Shown here in pieces: positions 42,312 through 51,439 of a stretch of DNA of 64,000 nt. The stretch is from CAYMAI01 sp964388445 (GTDB lineage Bacteria > 4484-113 > JAGGVC01). The notes under the pieces were generated by a model. It had not been told where the DNA came from, did not search any database, and saw only the letters and a program-made list of their open reading frames with translations. Within the stretch, counting starts at the first letter, position 1. Each line of letters starts with the position of its first letter. The position numbers and the translations under genes are program-made. Location: NCBI GenBank assembly GCA_964388445.1, contig CAYMAI010000002.1, positions 62,001 to 126,000 on the forward strand. The letters run 5' to 3'.

Positions 42312-43610
42312 TCAAGTGCCCATGTGATAGCTGGCGAGATATTCCTTCTGCTCAGCAGAAAGCTTGTCTATCGCGATACCGAGCGATGCAAGCTTTAGCC
42401 GGGCGACTTCGTTGTCTATCGCTTCCGGCACGGTATAAACGGCGGGTTTGCCGATGCCCTTGCCTTTTGCGATGTATTCCGCCGAAAGCGCCTGATTCGC
42501 GAAACTCATGTCCATCACGCTTGCCGGATGACCTTCGGCCGCGGAAAGGTTGACCAGCCGCCCTTCCGACAAAAGAATAATCCGCCTTCCGCCCGGCAGC
42601 TTGTACTCGACGCACTGCGAGCGGATTTCCTTAGACGAGACCGCCATCGCCTTGAGCGCCGCGATGTTAATCTCGACGTCGAAGTGGCCGCTGTTGCACA
42701 CCACCGCGTTGTCCTTCATCAGCTCGAAATGGTTTTTGTCGATTACGTTTATGTCGCCGGTTAGCGTCACGAAAATGTCGCCGATTTTTGCCGCCTTATT
42801 CATCGGCATTACGGCGAACCCGTCGGCGTGCGCTTCTAGAGCCTTCACGTGGTCGATTTCCGTCACGACGACGTGGGCGCCGTGTCCCTTGGCACGCATG
42901 GCGAAGCCGCGCCCGCACCAGCCGTAGCCGGCGACGACGACGGTTTTGCCGGCGAAAAGTATGTTCGTTGCGCGCAAAATGCCGTCGAGCGTACTTTGCC
43001 CCGTTCCGTAACGATTGTCGAACATGTGTTTCGTCAGCGCGTCGTTGACGGCGATTATCGGATAGCCGAGTTTTCCGGCCTTCGCAAGCGCGCGAAGCCT
43101 TATAACTCCGGTAGTTGTTTCTTCCGTGCCGCCGGTCATGCCGGGAATTAGTCCGGTGTATTCCGTATGAAGCAAAGTTACCAAGTCCGCGCCGTCGTCC
43201 ATCGTCATCGTCGGCGCGAATTCGAGCGCCGCCCTAAGGTGGTCGTAGTACGTATCGCGATTTTCGCCGCGAACAGCGTAAACCTCGATGTTCTTTTGCT
43301 TTGATAGCCATGCCGCGGTTTCGTCCTGTGTGGAAAGCGGGTTGGATGCGCAGAGCCGTACCTTCGCCCCGCCCGCCGACAGCACCGTCATCAAGTTGGC
43401 GGTCTCGGTCGTTACGTGCAAACAAGCCGCTATGCGATGGCCTTTAAGCGGTTTTTCCTTCGCGAAGCGCTCGCGCAAAATCGAAAGCACGGGCATATCG
43501 CGGCCCGCCCAATCGACGCGCCGTTCGCCGTCCTTATGAAGCGCGGCGTTCGCGATATCGAAGCCGCTCTTCGTCATTTCAAGCACTTTTGGCGAAAATG
43601 TAGCTTTCAC
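42312..43610 (-). CDS. ahcY: adenosylhomocysteinase
   Basis: 432 residues. It hydrolyses S-adenosylhomocysteine to adenosine and homocysteine in the methyl cycle. ACLHVTTETANLM and CASNPLSTQDETAAWL are near the substrate, NDALTKHMFDNRYGTGQS holds catalytic residues, and VVVAGYGWCGRGFA binds NAD. The length is that of the archaeal and thermophile-type enzymes without the mid-domain insertion of about 40 residues. The start is GTG at 43610 with GGAGG about 10 nt upstream. It fits the abundant SAM-dependent RNA modification genes nearby. Confidence 0.95.
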   Translation of the reverse strand: MKATFSPKVLEMTKSGFDIANAALHKDGERRVDWAGRDMPVLSILRERFAKEKPLKGHRIAACLHVTTETANLMTVLSAGGAKVRLCASNPLSTQDETAAWLSKQKNIEVYAVRGENRDTYYDHLRAALEFAPTMTMDDGADLVTLLHTEYTGLIPGMTGGTEETTTGVIRLRALAKAGKLGYPIIAVNDALTKHMFDNRYGTGQSTLDGILRATNILFAGKTVVVAGYGWCGRGFAMRAKGHGAHVVVTEIDHVKALEAHADGFAVMPMNKAAKIGDIFVTLTGDINVIDKNHFELMKDNAVVCNSGHFDVEINIAALKAMAVSSKEIRSQCVEYKLPGGRRIILLSEGRLVNLSAAEGHPASVMDMSFANQALSAEYIAKGKGIGKPAVYTVPEAIDNEVARLKLASLGIAIDKLSAEQKEYLASYHMGT

Positions 43611-43733
43611 CGGTTTATCCTCCGTTAAAACTGCGCATTCGAGTCATGCGCTTCAAATCAAAATTGGAGCGCGAACTTTATCACGCCAGCGCTTTTCCCA
43701 ACAATCAAACTGCAAAGCAGGCGCTACAAGCAT

Positions 43734-44849
43734 TTATTCAATGAACATGCAATCGCCGAAACTGAAAAACCGGTATTTTTCGCGCACCGCTTCGGCGTAT
43801 GACTTAAGGGCGAAGTCGCGACCGGCAAACGCGAAAATCATCGCGAGAAGCGTGCTGCGCGGCAGGTGAAAGTTCGTGAGCAAAGCGCTTACGCATTCGA
43901 ACTTATACGGCGGATAAATGAAAATCGAGCTTTCGCCTTCTAGGGTTCGCGGCATTCCGCTCGTGTCCAGGTTTTCCGGGGCGAAAGCAGTTTCCAGCGT
44001 GCGCGCCGCGGTCGTTCCGATTGCGATTACCCGCCGCCCTTCCCTTTTCGCCCCGGCGATTCGCCTTGCGGATTCTTCGGGAACGGCGTACCGCTCGGAG
44101 TGCATCGTGTGTCCGGCAAGATTTTCGGCTCGTACCGGCAGGAATGTGCCGATACCGACGTGGAGCGTGAGATTCGCTATTTCCGCTCCAGCCGAAACGA
44201 TTTCCGTAAGTACATCGCCGGTAAAGTGCAATCCTGCGGTCGGCGCCGCGGCGCTGCCGCGATTTGCCGCGTACACGGTTTGATAGCGTTCCGGATTTGT
44301 CAGCCGTTCACGAATATAGGGCGGTACGGGCATTTCGCCCAGGCGATAGAATTTTTCCAGAAAGTTATCAGTCCGAAGTTCCGATGCGGGCCGCATTTCA
44401 TCGAGCGTAAAATCCGGCTGGGCATATTCGTCCGGCAAATACGAGACAGCTTTTATAATTCCGCATGGAGAACCTATTATGCAGTCGAGCACTTCCACAA
44501 GGAAACGATTTAGAAGGAGATATTTTTCGCCTCGCTTCATTTTGCCGCGCACTTCGGCGATAACTTCGAAAGCGTAATCCGGCAGTTCTTTGAGGACTAC
44601 TATTTCGACCGAGCCGCCGCTTAGTTTTCGTCCGCGAATCCGGCCGGGAATGACTTTGCTGTCGTTAAATACAAGCACGTCGCCCGCGCGCAGCAACGAG
44701 GGAAAATCGCGAAACGCGCGGTGCGAAATCGCTTCGTTATCGCGGGTCGAATGCATCATTCTCGATGCGGCGCGGTCATCGAGCGGAGTTTGCGCTATCA
44801 GCTCCTGCGGCAAATCGTAATCGAGAAGTTCGATGGGATAATCCGTCAC
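43734..44849 (-). CDS. queA: tRNA ribosyltransferase-isomerase QueA
   Basis: 371 residues. It transfers the ribosyl part of SAM to 7-aminomethyl-7-deazaguanine in tRNA, forming epoxyqueuosine. LPQELIAQTPLDDRAASRMM, DVLVFNDSKVIPGRI, AAPTAGLHFTGDVL, LHVGIGTFLPVRAEN and TNFHLPRSTLLAMIFAFAG are family motifs. The GTG start at 44849 lies 6 nt after a TATAAT box. Tgt and the deazaguanine synthesis genes are not in the window. Confidence 0.96.
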   Translation of the reverse strand: MTDYPIELLDYDLPQELIAQTPLDDRAASRMMHSTRDNEAISHRAFRDFPSLLRAGDVLVFNDSKVIPGRIRGRKLSGGSVEIVVLKELPDYAFEVIAEVRGKMKRGEKYLLLNRFLVEVLDCIIGSPCGIIKAVSYLPDEYAQPDFTLDEMRPASELRTDNFLEKFYRLGEMPVPPYIRERLTNPERYQTVYAANRGSAAAPTAGLHFTGDVLTEIVSAGAEIANLTLHVGIGTFLPVRAENLAGHTMHSERYAVPEESARRIAGAKREGRRVIAIGTTAARTLETAFAPENLDTSGMPRTLEGESSIFIYPPYKFECVSALLTNFHLPRSTLLAMIFAFAGRDFALKSYAEAVREKYRFFSFGDCMFIE

Positions 44850-44855
44850 GCCGCG

Positions 44856-44861
44856 ATTATA
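44856..44861 (-). promoter_or_regulatory. -10 box of queA (leaderless)
   Basis: TATAAT on the minus strand, 6 nt before the GTG start at 44849; no Shine-Dalgarno. Confidence 0.5.
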
Positions 44862-44879
44862 AGCTTTATCTATTCGCCG

Positions 44880-46217
44880 TCATTCGAATGCGGCTGCGGC
44901 GGGTTCAAGCGACGATATGAAAGAAGCGATATTTTTTCTGCTCGCCTCGACGTACCACTCGGTCCGCTGGTGTTTTTTCATTTTCGGGACGTCCTTCCAC
45001 ATTCCGAAAACCGGCGCGGTCGGCCTATAGACTTCGTTCAACGGGTCCGCCATCCACCGAAGCGCTTCGCCGATTACCGTACCTCCGGGCACCGCGACAG
45101 GCTCCAGCCCAAAGGAGACTCTCGCCGCGTTGATTCCCGCTACAAGACCGGTCGCGGCGGCCGCCTGATAGCCTTCGAGACCGGTAATCTGTCCCGCGAA
45201 AAAAACCGTTCCGTCGTTTTTCAAATTCAGCGCCTGCGTAAGCAGCCTCGGAGCATCTATAAAGCTGTTTTTGTGCATTCTTCCGTGGCGGATAAACCTT
45301 ACGTTTTCCATGCCCGGCAAGCTTCTGATTACTCGCTCTTGCTCCGGATAAGTCAAGCGGGTTTGAAAACCGACAATCGAATAGGCTTCGCGCATGGCGT
45401 CTTCTTGACGCAATTGCAAAACGGCATAGGGACGGCATCCGTCGCGGGGGTCGAATATTCCTACCGGTTTGAGCGGGCCGAACCGCATAGCGTCTTCGCC
45501 GCGCGCTGCAAGCTCTTCCATCGGAAGGCAGCCTTCGAAAAGATTAAGGTCTTCGCCCGGCGAAAGCTGCGCCTTTTCCGCGCAAAGTAATCCCCCGCGG
45601 AAGGCGGAATATTCCTCGGCGTTCATCGGAACGTTCAAATAGCCTTCATCTCCGCCTTTGCCGTAGCGGGAAGCCTCGAAAACGACGGATTTGTCGATAG
45701 AATCGGCGGCGATAATCGGGCTTGTGGCGTCGAAAAAATAAAGTCCGCTTCCGCCCAGAAAATCCTGAAGCGATTTCCAGAATTCGTGCGTCGTGTTCGG
45801 TCCGGTCGCAACAATCAGCGGCACATTTTCCGCGATTAATTCTGAAACATTTTCGACCGGCTTTTTAACAATTTCAACGGCGGTAGAAGTTACGATTTTT
45901 TCCGAGACGAACCCGGAGAAAAGCTCGCGGTCCACGATGAGCGATGCGCCGCCGGGAATTCGGGCGCGAAAAGCGCATTCCAAAATGAGCGAGCCGAGCG
46001 CGGATAATTCTTCTTTAATCAGTCCCGCGGAGCGTTGCACGTCGGTGCTTTTTAACGAATTGGAACAAACGAGTTCCGCGAGACCGGCGGTTTTGTGTGC
46101 GGGCGGCATTACGGAGGGCCGCATTTCGAATAGCTCGACTTTGACTCCGCGCGTCGCGCACTGCCAGGCGGCTTCGCAGCCAGCGATCCCTGCGCCGATT
46201 ATCCGCACTTTACCCAC
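44880..46217 (-). CDS. trmFO: methylenetetrahydrofolate-tRNA uracil-54 methyltransferase TrmFO
   Basis: 445 residues. A flavoprotein that makes ribothymidine 54 in tRNA with methylenetetrahydrofolate and FAD. IIGAGIAGCEAAWQCA binds FAD; ELFEMRPSVMPPAHKT and ELVCSNSLKS are diagnostic, and GQITGLEGYQAAAATGLVAGINAA lies in the C-terminal half. The GTG start lies within the end of the preceding gene, with an 8-nt overlap, so translation is likely coupled. Confidence 0.96.
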   Translation of the reverse strand: MGKVRIIGAGIAGCEAAWQCATRGVKVELFEMRPSVMPPAHKTAGLAELVCSNSLKSTDVQRSAGLIKEELSALGSLILECAFRARIPGGASLIVDRELFSGFVSEKIVTSTAVEIVKKPVENVSELIAENVPLIVATGPNTTHEFWKSLQDFLGGSGLYFFDATSPIIAADSIDKSVVFEASRYGKGGDEGYLNVPMNAEEYSAFRGGLLCAEKAQLSPGEDLNLFEGCLPMEELAARGEDAMRFGPLKPVGIFDPRDGCRPYAVLQLRQEDAMREAYSIVGFQTRLTYPEQERVIRSLPGMENVRFIRHGRMHKNSFIDAPRLLTQALNLKNDGTVFFAGQITGLEGYQAAAATGLVAGINAARVSFGLEPVAVPGGTVIGEALRWMADPLNEVYRPTAPVFGMWKDVPKMKKHQRTEWYVEASRKNIASFISSLEPAAAAFE

Positions 46218-46944
46218 GCGGTAAATACCTTGGCGGGCGCGGTCTTCTTTGAAGAGGGGGCGGTTGTTTTTTCCGAGGCGCGGGCCGGGATTGCTTGCCC
46301 GGACGCGACGCAGCGCCGCCCGCGGGATTCCAAAGCAGGAATTCGTTGTTTAACTTTCTGAAAACTTCCGGCAGTTTTTCGGTAAGCGTAAGACACTCGC
46401 CGATCGCTTTCGATTCCACCTTCATATCGCCGGTGTGAACGAGCGAGTTGCGGACGCGTACGAAATGCTCGAACCTGCCTACGATTTCGGTTTCGCCTAT
46501 TCTTTCCACCGCATGGTCGAAACCTATTCGGGCGAGCGCGTAAAAAAGCCGCTTTTTGCGCTCGAAACTTCTGACCTCCGCGATTAGAAATTCCGTTATC
46601 GCGCCTTTGACGCCTACGTTGAGCAAATAGGCGCTGTAAAGTTCTTCGAACCATAATTCATAGGCCGTAGCGAAAAGGTTGACCACCATCCCCTGTATCG
46701 CCTCGTCCGGCACGTTATAGAGGATGTGCATGGACTGAAGTATCGACTGGTAATTGGTATTGCTCGGAAACGACTGGCGGTATCGCCCGCTGTCGTTGCA
46801 GCTCGGGCACGGAACGCTGCCGTCGTGAAAGTCGTCGTGACGCCCGACGTAGCCGCACATTATGCATCTGTATTTCTGCTGCCTGTCCGCCCACTCGCGT
46901 GCGCGGGTGCGAAGAACGTCCAAAGACAAGCTTTCCATTTCCAT
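46210..46944 (-). CDS. zinc-ribbon protein with a HEPN-like RNxLVH motif
   Basis: 244 residues, not in a family I can name. An N-terminal zinc ribbon (Cys27-Cys30 in CIMC, Cys46-Cys49 in CPSC) is followed by a long helical region (about 65-180). FVRVRNSLVHTG contains Arg165-x4-His170, the R-x4-6-H arrangement of HEPN ribonucleases and nucleotidyltransferase partners. The tail (about 210-244) is Pro/Arg-rich and probably disordered. An alternative is a non-catalytic HEPN-like helical bundle. It precedes trmFO in an operon, overlapping it by 8 nt. A weak -10 (TACGAT at 46952-46957) is 7 nt from the ATG. The role is unknown; RNA binding or cleavage is an inference. Confidence 0.6.
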   Translation of the reverse strand: MEMESLSLDVLRTRAREWADRQQKYRCIMCGYVGRHDDFHDGSVPCPSCNDSGRYRQSFPSNTNYQSILQSMHILYNVPDEAIQGMVVNLFATAYELWFEELYSAYLLNVGVKGAITEFLIAEVRSFERKKRLFYALARIGFDHAVERIGETEIVGRFEHFVRVRNSLVHTGDMKVESKAIGECLTLTEKLPEVFRKLNNEFLLWNPAGGAASRPGKQSRPAPRKKQPPPLQRRPRPPRYLPRG

Positions 46945-46999
46945 CGGCTTAATCGTATCACGATTCGAAAGGCAATCGAACAATCCGGAAACATCCGAT

Positions 47000-47027
47000 T
47001 TTGCAATAGCTCAAACATTGTTATAAG
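47000..47027 (+). promoter_or_regulatory. promoter of the CHASE hybrid kinase gene
   Basis: TTTGCA at 47000-47005, a 16-bp spacer and TATAAG at 47022-47027; the -10 is part of ATTGTTATAAG, which is also found at other promoters in the window. Confidence 0.5.
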
Positions 47028-47054
47028 ATAGTAGCGCTTAAACGGGAGCGAGGC

Positions 47055-50000
47055 GTGGCGGATTCAGGGAGGTTGTCTAACCGCATTGCCGGAATCGGCA
47101 TTAATCACCGGAAAGGTGCGCTCATAGCCGCGTCGATTGCCTTCGCCATTTTGCTTGTGGCTTGGTTTTTTATCGGCAAGTACAACGACGAACACTTGCA
47201 CGAACACGAGCGCGAATTCCTCATCGAAATCTCGGGGCCCGTCGAATCGTCCATATCGAGCGCAATCGGCAGAAGACTTGCAGTGCTGGACAGCGTACAT
47301 GCCTTCGTAATGGCACACGAGGAATCCGAAATCGGCGGCGATTTTCCGCAATTCGCGAACGGGCTGATGTCGGGTATTCCAGGAATACTCGTGTTTATCA
47401 TCGCTCCCGATGGAATAATTTCGGTCGCCGAGCCGCTGGAAGGCAACGAGACCGCGCTGGGATTCGACTTTTTGAAAGACTCGACGCCCGAAGTTATAAA
47501 AGATTTGGAAGCCGCTATCGAAACTCAAAAAGCGATTCTTAGCGGGCCATACGAATTGCCGCAAAAAATGACCGGCATTTTGATTAGAAGAGCCGTATTA
47601 AAAAACGGCGAGTTTTGGGGATTTGTTTCGATTGCTTTCGATCCGGATTTGTTTTACGATTCCGCCGGACTCGACGACGTTCCGGACTCGCTCGATATTG
47701 CACTCGTAAATCATAACGGCGATGTGGTTTTCGGAAACGAAAATGTCGCGGCGGAGAACCCGCACACTTTCGCCTTCGATTTTGCCGATAAAAAATGGAC
47801 GCTAGCCGTGATGCCGGCGGACGGATGGGGCACGGCTTTTTATCACGAATCGCTGGTATTCAAATTGAGCACACTGTTTTTGGCGCTGGCGCTTTCGATT
47901 TTGGTTTTTATGTACTTCGACCGCCGCGGAAAACTTGAGAACGCGGTAAAAATGCGAACGGAAGAGCTTTCACACCTTAACGAAACGCTCGAAAGCGAAA
48001 TCGCCGAGCGCATATCGGCCGAGCGCGCAAACGCGGCCGCGCTCGAAAGGCTGGAAAGCATTCTCGATTCGATGCCTATCGGCTGCGTAATTACAAGCCC
48101 GAACTACATAATTTCCTATTGGAACAAGGCCGCCGAAAAAATACTCGAATTCAGTCAGGACGAAGTTTTCGGCAAGAACTTTTTCGATTTGATTATCCCG
48201 GACGCGGCGAAGGAACATGTCGAGCAAGTGGTCGAAAAGATCCTGTCCGGCGCGCCGATTTATAACTCGCAAAACGAAAACATTACGAAAAGCGGTAAAA
48301 CCATATATTGCGACTGGATGAACACGCCGCTGAAAGACGAGCTGGGCAACCTTCAGGGTGTGCTCTCGATGTTTCGAGATGTGACCGGCGAAATCAAATC
48401 GAAAGAAACCATCGCGGAAAATCAAAAGCGGCTAGCCGAAAACGAAGAACGATTCAGGCTGCTCGCGGAAAACGCAAGCGACATTATTTACAAATACAGA
48501 CTTTTTCCGGAACCAGGATTCGAATACGTCAGCCCGTCATGCTTTGCGGTCACAGGATATACGCCGGAAGAGCATTACGCAGACCCGCTTCTGGCGGTCA
48601 AAATAATACATCCGGACGACCGGCACATTCTTTCGGGCGTGTCGGAGCATCCGGAAGTGCTGCTCGGCACCGTCGAAATCCGGTGGATAAAAAAGGACGG
48701 CAGCGTCGTTTGGACGGAGCAGCAAAACACGCCAGTGTACGACGCAAAGGGAAACGTAATAGCGATTCACGGCATAGCGCGAGACGTAACGGAGCGCAAG
48801 GAGTCCGAAGCGCGCGCCGCGCAGATGAACGAGCTATTGCAAAAAGTGCTTTCGAATCTCGACGAAGCCGTATTGATTGTGGAGTTCGATTCGCGCACGA
48901 TAATCGACGCAAACTCGAAAGCGGAATCAATGTTCGGATATACACGCGAGGAACTAATCGGATTCACGACGAAAAAACTGCACGTTGACAGTCAAGCGTT
49001 CGAGCTGTTCGGATTGTTGGCAAATCCTCAACTGAAAACGGCGGGCTATTTCGCATGCGAATACAGCTTGAAACGAAAAGACGGCACGATTTTCCCGACC
49101 GAACATTACGTGACGATGCTCGACGACGCCACGTCGAACACTAAAAAGTCGATAAGCTTCGTGCGAGACATTTCGAGGCGCAAGCGCGCCGACGCGGAGC
49201 GCGACAACCTGGAGCGCCAGCTTAAGCAAGCTCAAAAGCTTGAAGCGATTGGCCAGCTTGCTGGCGGAATCGCCCACGACTTCAACAACATACTAACGGG
49301 CATTTTCGGCTATTGCGACATCGCGGACGAGACGCTCGATTCCGGGAATTCGGCCAAGGCGGACATAGCGGCAATTCGCGAAGCCGCGCACAGGGCGGCG
49401 AACCTGACCTCGCGGCTCTTGACGTTCAGCCGTCAGCAAGTGGTGCAAACTTCGAAAGTGGGGTTGAACAAGCTTATATCCGGGCTGGTTGTTTTTCTCA
49501 GAAGGGTAATAGGAGAACATATCGACCTTACATTCTTGCCTTCAGCCGCACACGAAACGATAGAGTGCGATCCGGCGCTTATCGAACAAATGCTGATGAA
49601 CCTCGCGGTCAACGCACGCGATGCGATGCCCGACGGAGGTTCGCTCGAAATACGCACCTACAAAGCTTTGGTAACTCAGGAAATGTACGTAAGCGGAGTT
49701 TGGCCCGCCCCCGGCGAATTCGCAGTAATCGAGGTTTCGGACACAGGCCACGGAATGGAGCCCCACATTCTCGAACGCATTTACGAACCTTTTTTTACGA
49801 CGAAAGAGGTCGGAAAAGGCACGGGGCTGGGGCTTGCGATGGTGTATGGCATCGTAAAACAGCATAACGGCGCGATTACGGCGGAGTCGGCCCCCGGCAA
49901 GGGCACCAAATTCTGCATATATCTTCCAGCGGCCGCAGGCGAAGAATCCGCTTCATCCGCAGAGCATGAGCCGGCGCCCGAAGGCGGTACCGAAACGGTG

Positions 50001-50354
50001 CTGATTGCAGAGGACGAAGACGGGCTTAGAAAGCTTGCGAGGCGTGCGCTGGAACGTGCGGGCTATTCCGTGCTTGCGGCGTCGAACGGCTCGGAAGCGC
50101 TGGCGCTGTTCGAAGTATGGCACGAGGAAATCGATATTGTGGTGCTTGACGTAGTCATGCCGAAGATGGGAGGCATTGACGCATTCGGCAGGATGAAGGA
50201 AATATCGCCCGATTTCAAAACGCTGTTCACGTCCGGCTACACGGCGGATAAAATTCCCGCTGCCACGGAAACGGAAACCGGTATCTCGTTTATGCCGAAA
50301 CCGTATACGGTAACGGGCCTGCTAACGGCGATTCGAAAATTGCTTGACGGATAG
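47055..50354 (+). CDS. CHASE-PAS hybrid sensor histidine kinase with receiver domain
   Basis: 1099 residues from a GTG start with GGAGCGAGG just upstream. A first transmembrane helix (about 22-41) leads to a periplasmic CHASE domain (about 70-250, GIPGILVFIIAPDGIISVAEP), then a second helix (about 275-294) and a coiled linker. Four PAS domains follow (about 325-715). The HisKA region has GGIAHDFNNIL with His741, then the HATPase domain and a receiver with Asp1032 in VVLDVVMP. CHASE domains sense extracellular small molecules. No response regulator is adjacent. The core is paralogous to the kinase at 21353-25267. Confidence 0.92.
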   Translation: MADSGRLSNRIAGIGINHRKGALIAASIAFAILLVAWFFIGKYNDEHLHEHEREFLIEISGPVESSISSAIGRRLAVLDSVHAFVMAHEESEIGGDFPQFANGLMSGIPGILVFIIAPDGIISVAEPLEGNETALGFDFLKDSTPEVIKDLEAAIETQKAILSGPYELPQKMTGILIRRAVLKNGEFWGFVSIAFDPDLFYDSAGLDDVPDSLDIALVNHNGDVVFGNENVAAENPHTFAFDFADKKWTLAVMPADGWGTAFYHESLVFKLSTLFLALALSILVFMYFDRRGKLENAVKMRTEELSHLNETLESEIAERISAERANAAALERLESILDSMPIGCVITSPNYIISYWNKAAEKILEFSQDEVFGKNFFDLIIPDAAKEHVEQVVEKILSGAPIYNSQNENITKSGKTIYCDWMNTPLKDELGNLQGVLSMFRDVTGEIKSKETIAENQKRLAENEERFRLLAENASDIIYKYRLFPEPGFEYVSPSCFAVTGYTPEEHYADPLLAVKIIHPDDRHILSGVSEHPEVLLGTVEIRWIKKDGSVVWTEQQNTPVYDAKGNVIAIHGIARDVTERKESEARAAQMNELLQKVLSNLDEAVLIVEFDSRTIIDANSKAESMFGYTREELIGFTTKKLHVDSQAFELFGLLANPQLKTAGYFACEYSLKRKDGTIFPTEHYVTMLDDATSNTKKSISFVRDISRRKRADAERDNLERQLKQAQKLEAIGQLAGGIAHDFNNILTGIFGYCDIADETLDSGNSAKADIAAIREAAHRAANLTSRLLTFSRQQVVQTSKVGLNKLISGLVVFLRRVIGEHIDLTFLPSAAHETIECDPALIEQMLMNLAVNARDAMPDGGSLEIRTYKALVTQEMYVSGVWPAPGEFAVIEVSDTGHGMEPHILERIYEPFFTTKEVGKGTGLGLAMVYGIVKQHNGAITAESAPGKGTKFCIYLPAAAGEESASSAEHEPAPEGGTETVLIAEDEDGLRKLARRALERAGYSVLAASNGSEALALFEVWHEEIDIVVLDVVMPKMGGIDAFGRMKEISPDFKTLFTSGYTADKIPAATETETGISFMPKPYTVTGLLTAIRKLLDG

Positions 50355-50431
50355 CATTTCGCCGCGCGGCGTGCCTCGGCATAGTTATTCGCTCAAGGGA
50401 CTAATACATTGGGAAATGGAAGAGAAAATAA

Positions 50432-50503
50432 TAGCCCTAACGGGACTCGAACCCGTGTTTTAGCCTTGAGAGGGCTACGTCCTTACCACTAGACGATAGG
50501 GCC
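50432..50503 (-). tRNA. tRNA-Glu (anticodon CUC)
   Basis: A 72-nt cloverleaf on the minus strand. Acceptor GGCCCTA pairs with TAGGGCT (the outermost pair is G-U), the D-arm is GTCT/GGAC, the anticodon stem TAGCC/GGCTA encloses loop CTCTCAA with anticodon CTC at 50468-50470, and the T-arm is ACGGG-TTCGAGT-CCCGT. The discriminator is A and CCA is not encoded. The overall sequence resembles bacterial glutamate tRNAs. Confidence 0.93.
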
Positions 50504-50669
50504 ATTGATTTATATATACCAAATCGCGGCGCAAATCTCAACATTTGTCCTTGGCTTGTTATCGCTTAGCAATCCGTCGGCGAAAAATCCAAAAGCGGAA
50601 TTGTAAAACCGCGTTGGCAGTTTGGGAAACGGGGAAACTTCACACGTACACGAATGCGCGATCGGCCAG

Positions 50670-51323
50670 CTATTTCTTTCTCGCGGCGCCCGTTCCCGCG
50701 GATTCGGACGCGGCCTGCGCAATCGCCAGTTCCGCGTCGCGAAGGTATCCCGCGACGTCCGACGCCCGCTTTTGAACCGATGGAATCCCCGCCAGCACTA
50801 TGAGCGCGCCGTTCATGGCCTCCCGTCCAACCTGCGCCGCTTTCAGATACGACCTGCGAATGGCAGATATTGCCTCGAGCATTTCCTTTTCTTCGTACGC
50901 TCCTTTTTTAGCCATTATCGAGATGCAGGAAAAAGCGCACCGCTGGATGAACGGTTGTTTCGACTTCATCCATTTCAGCGACAGCTTGAGCGCGTGCTTG
51001 CTTCGAATTACCACTTTCGAAACGAAGTAATCCGCGAGCGGATAGTAATCGATATCCGCCGCCCATGCGTCGAGTTCCAGTTCTGTAAATCGGGTGGGGT
51101 CGGCGATGAACGTGGCCAGGCACCGGCAATCCATGATGCCTGTTTTCCAAAGCTCATGGGCGAGCTTGTCGTCGCGCAAAATCCGGCGCCGCATGCGGTC
51201 GAGATCGTGCAGGCTCACTCCGAGCACTTCGCCGGTCGCGCCGAGCCGCTTGTAAAGCGCGCGGTTTTGCTCGGTTCCGAGCTTTCGCAACTCCTCGATA
51301 ACCTTTACTTTGGAATACTCCAT
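50670..51323 (-). CDS. DNA alkylation repair protein (AlkD-like HEAT repeat)
   Basis: 217 residues. An AlkC/AlkD-type DNA glycosylase made of helical HEAT-like repeats. DDKLAHELWKTGIMDCRCLATFIADP matches the family, and WAADIDYYPLADYF holds the region corresponding to the base-excision site. KHALKLSLKWMKSKQPFIQRCAFSCISI is a further repeat. GGAGCGG precedes the ATG at 51323. It probably removes N3- or N7-alkylated purines from DNA. A promoter lies at 51357-51362. Confidence 0.85.
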   Translation of the reverse strand: MEYSKVKVIEELRKLGTEQNRALYKRLGATGEVLGVSLHDLDRMRRRILRDDKLAHELWKTGIMDCRCLATFIADPTRFTELELDAWAADIDYYPLADYFVSKVVIRSKHALKLSLKWMKSKQPFIQRCAFSCISIMAKKGAYEEKEMLEAISAIRRSYLKAAQVGREAMNGALIVLAGIPSVQKRASDVAGYLRDAELAIAQAASESAGTGAARKK

Positions 51324-51356
51324 TACCGCTCCAATCCCCAATGACAGACATGTTAA

Positions 51357-51362
51357 ATTATA
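51357..51362 (-). promoter_or_regulatory. -10 box of the alkD-like gene
   Basis: TATAAT on the minus strand, 33 nt before the ATG at 51323; normal leader with a Shine-Dalgarno. Confidence 0.4.
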
Positions 51363-51427
51363 CCCTCTATGGCGAAGTTAGTGTGAAAAAGTGTTAAGCC
51401 GGACTTTTCGCGTCTTTTGGCACGCGA

Positions 51428-51433
51428 TATAAT
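51428..51433 (+). promoter_or_regulatory. -10 box of the rhomboid gene (leaderless)
   Basis: TATAAT with 6 nt to the GTG start at 51440. The upstream TTTTCG at 51405 is a poor -35. Confidence 0.5.
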
Positions 51434-51439
51434 CCGCTC

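Noticed and set aside
43611..43733. Possible SAH or SAM riboswitch upstream of ahcY
   Set aside because: The 123-bp region has no recognisable riboswitch core; only a Shine-Dalgarno is clear.
50510..50722. Arg/Pro-rich minus-strand frame between the tRNA and the alkD-like gene
   Set aside because: Overlaps the alkD-like gene in another frame and has no start signals.
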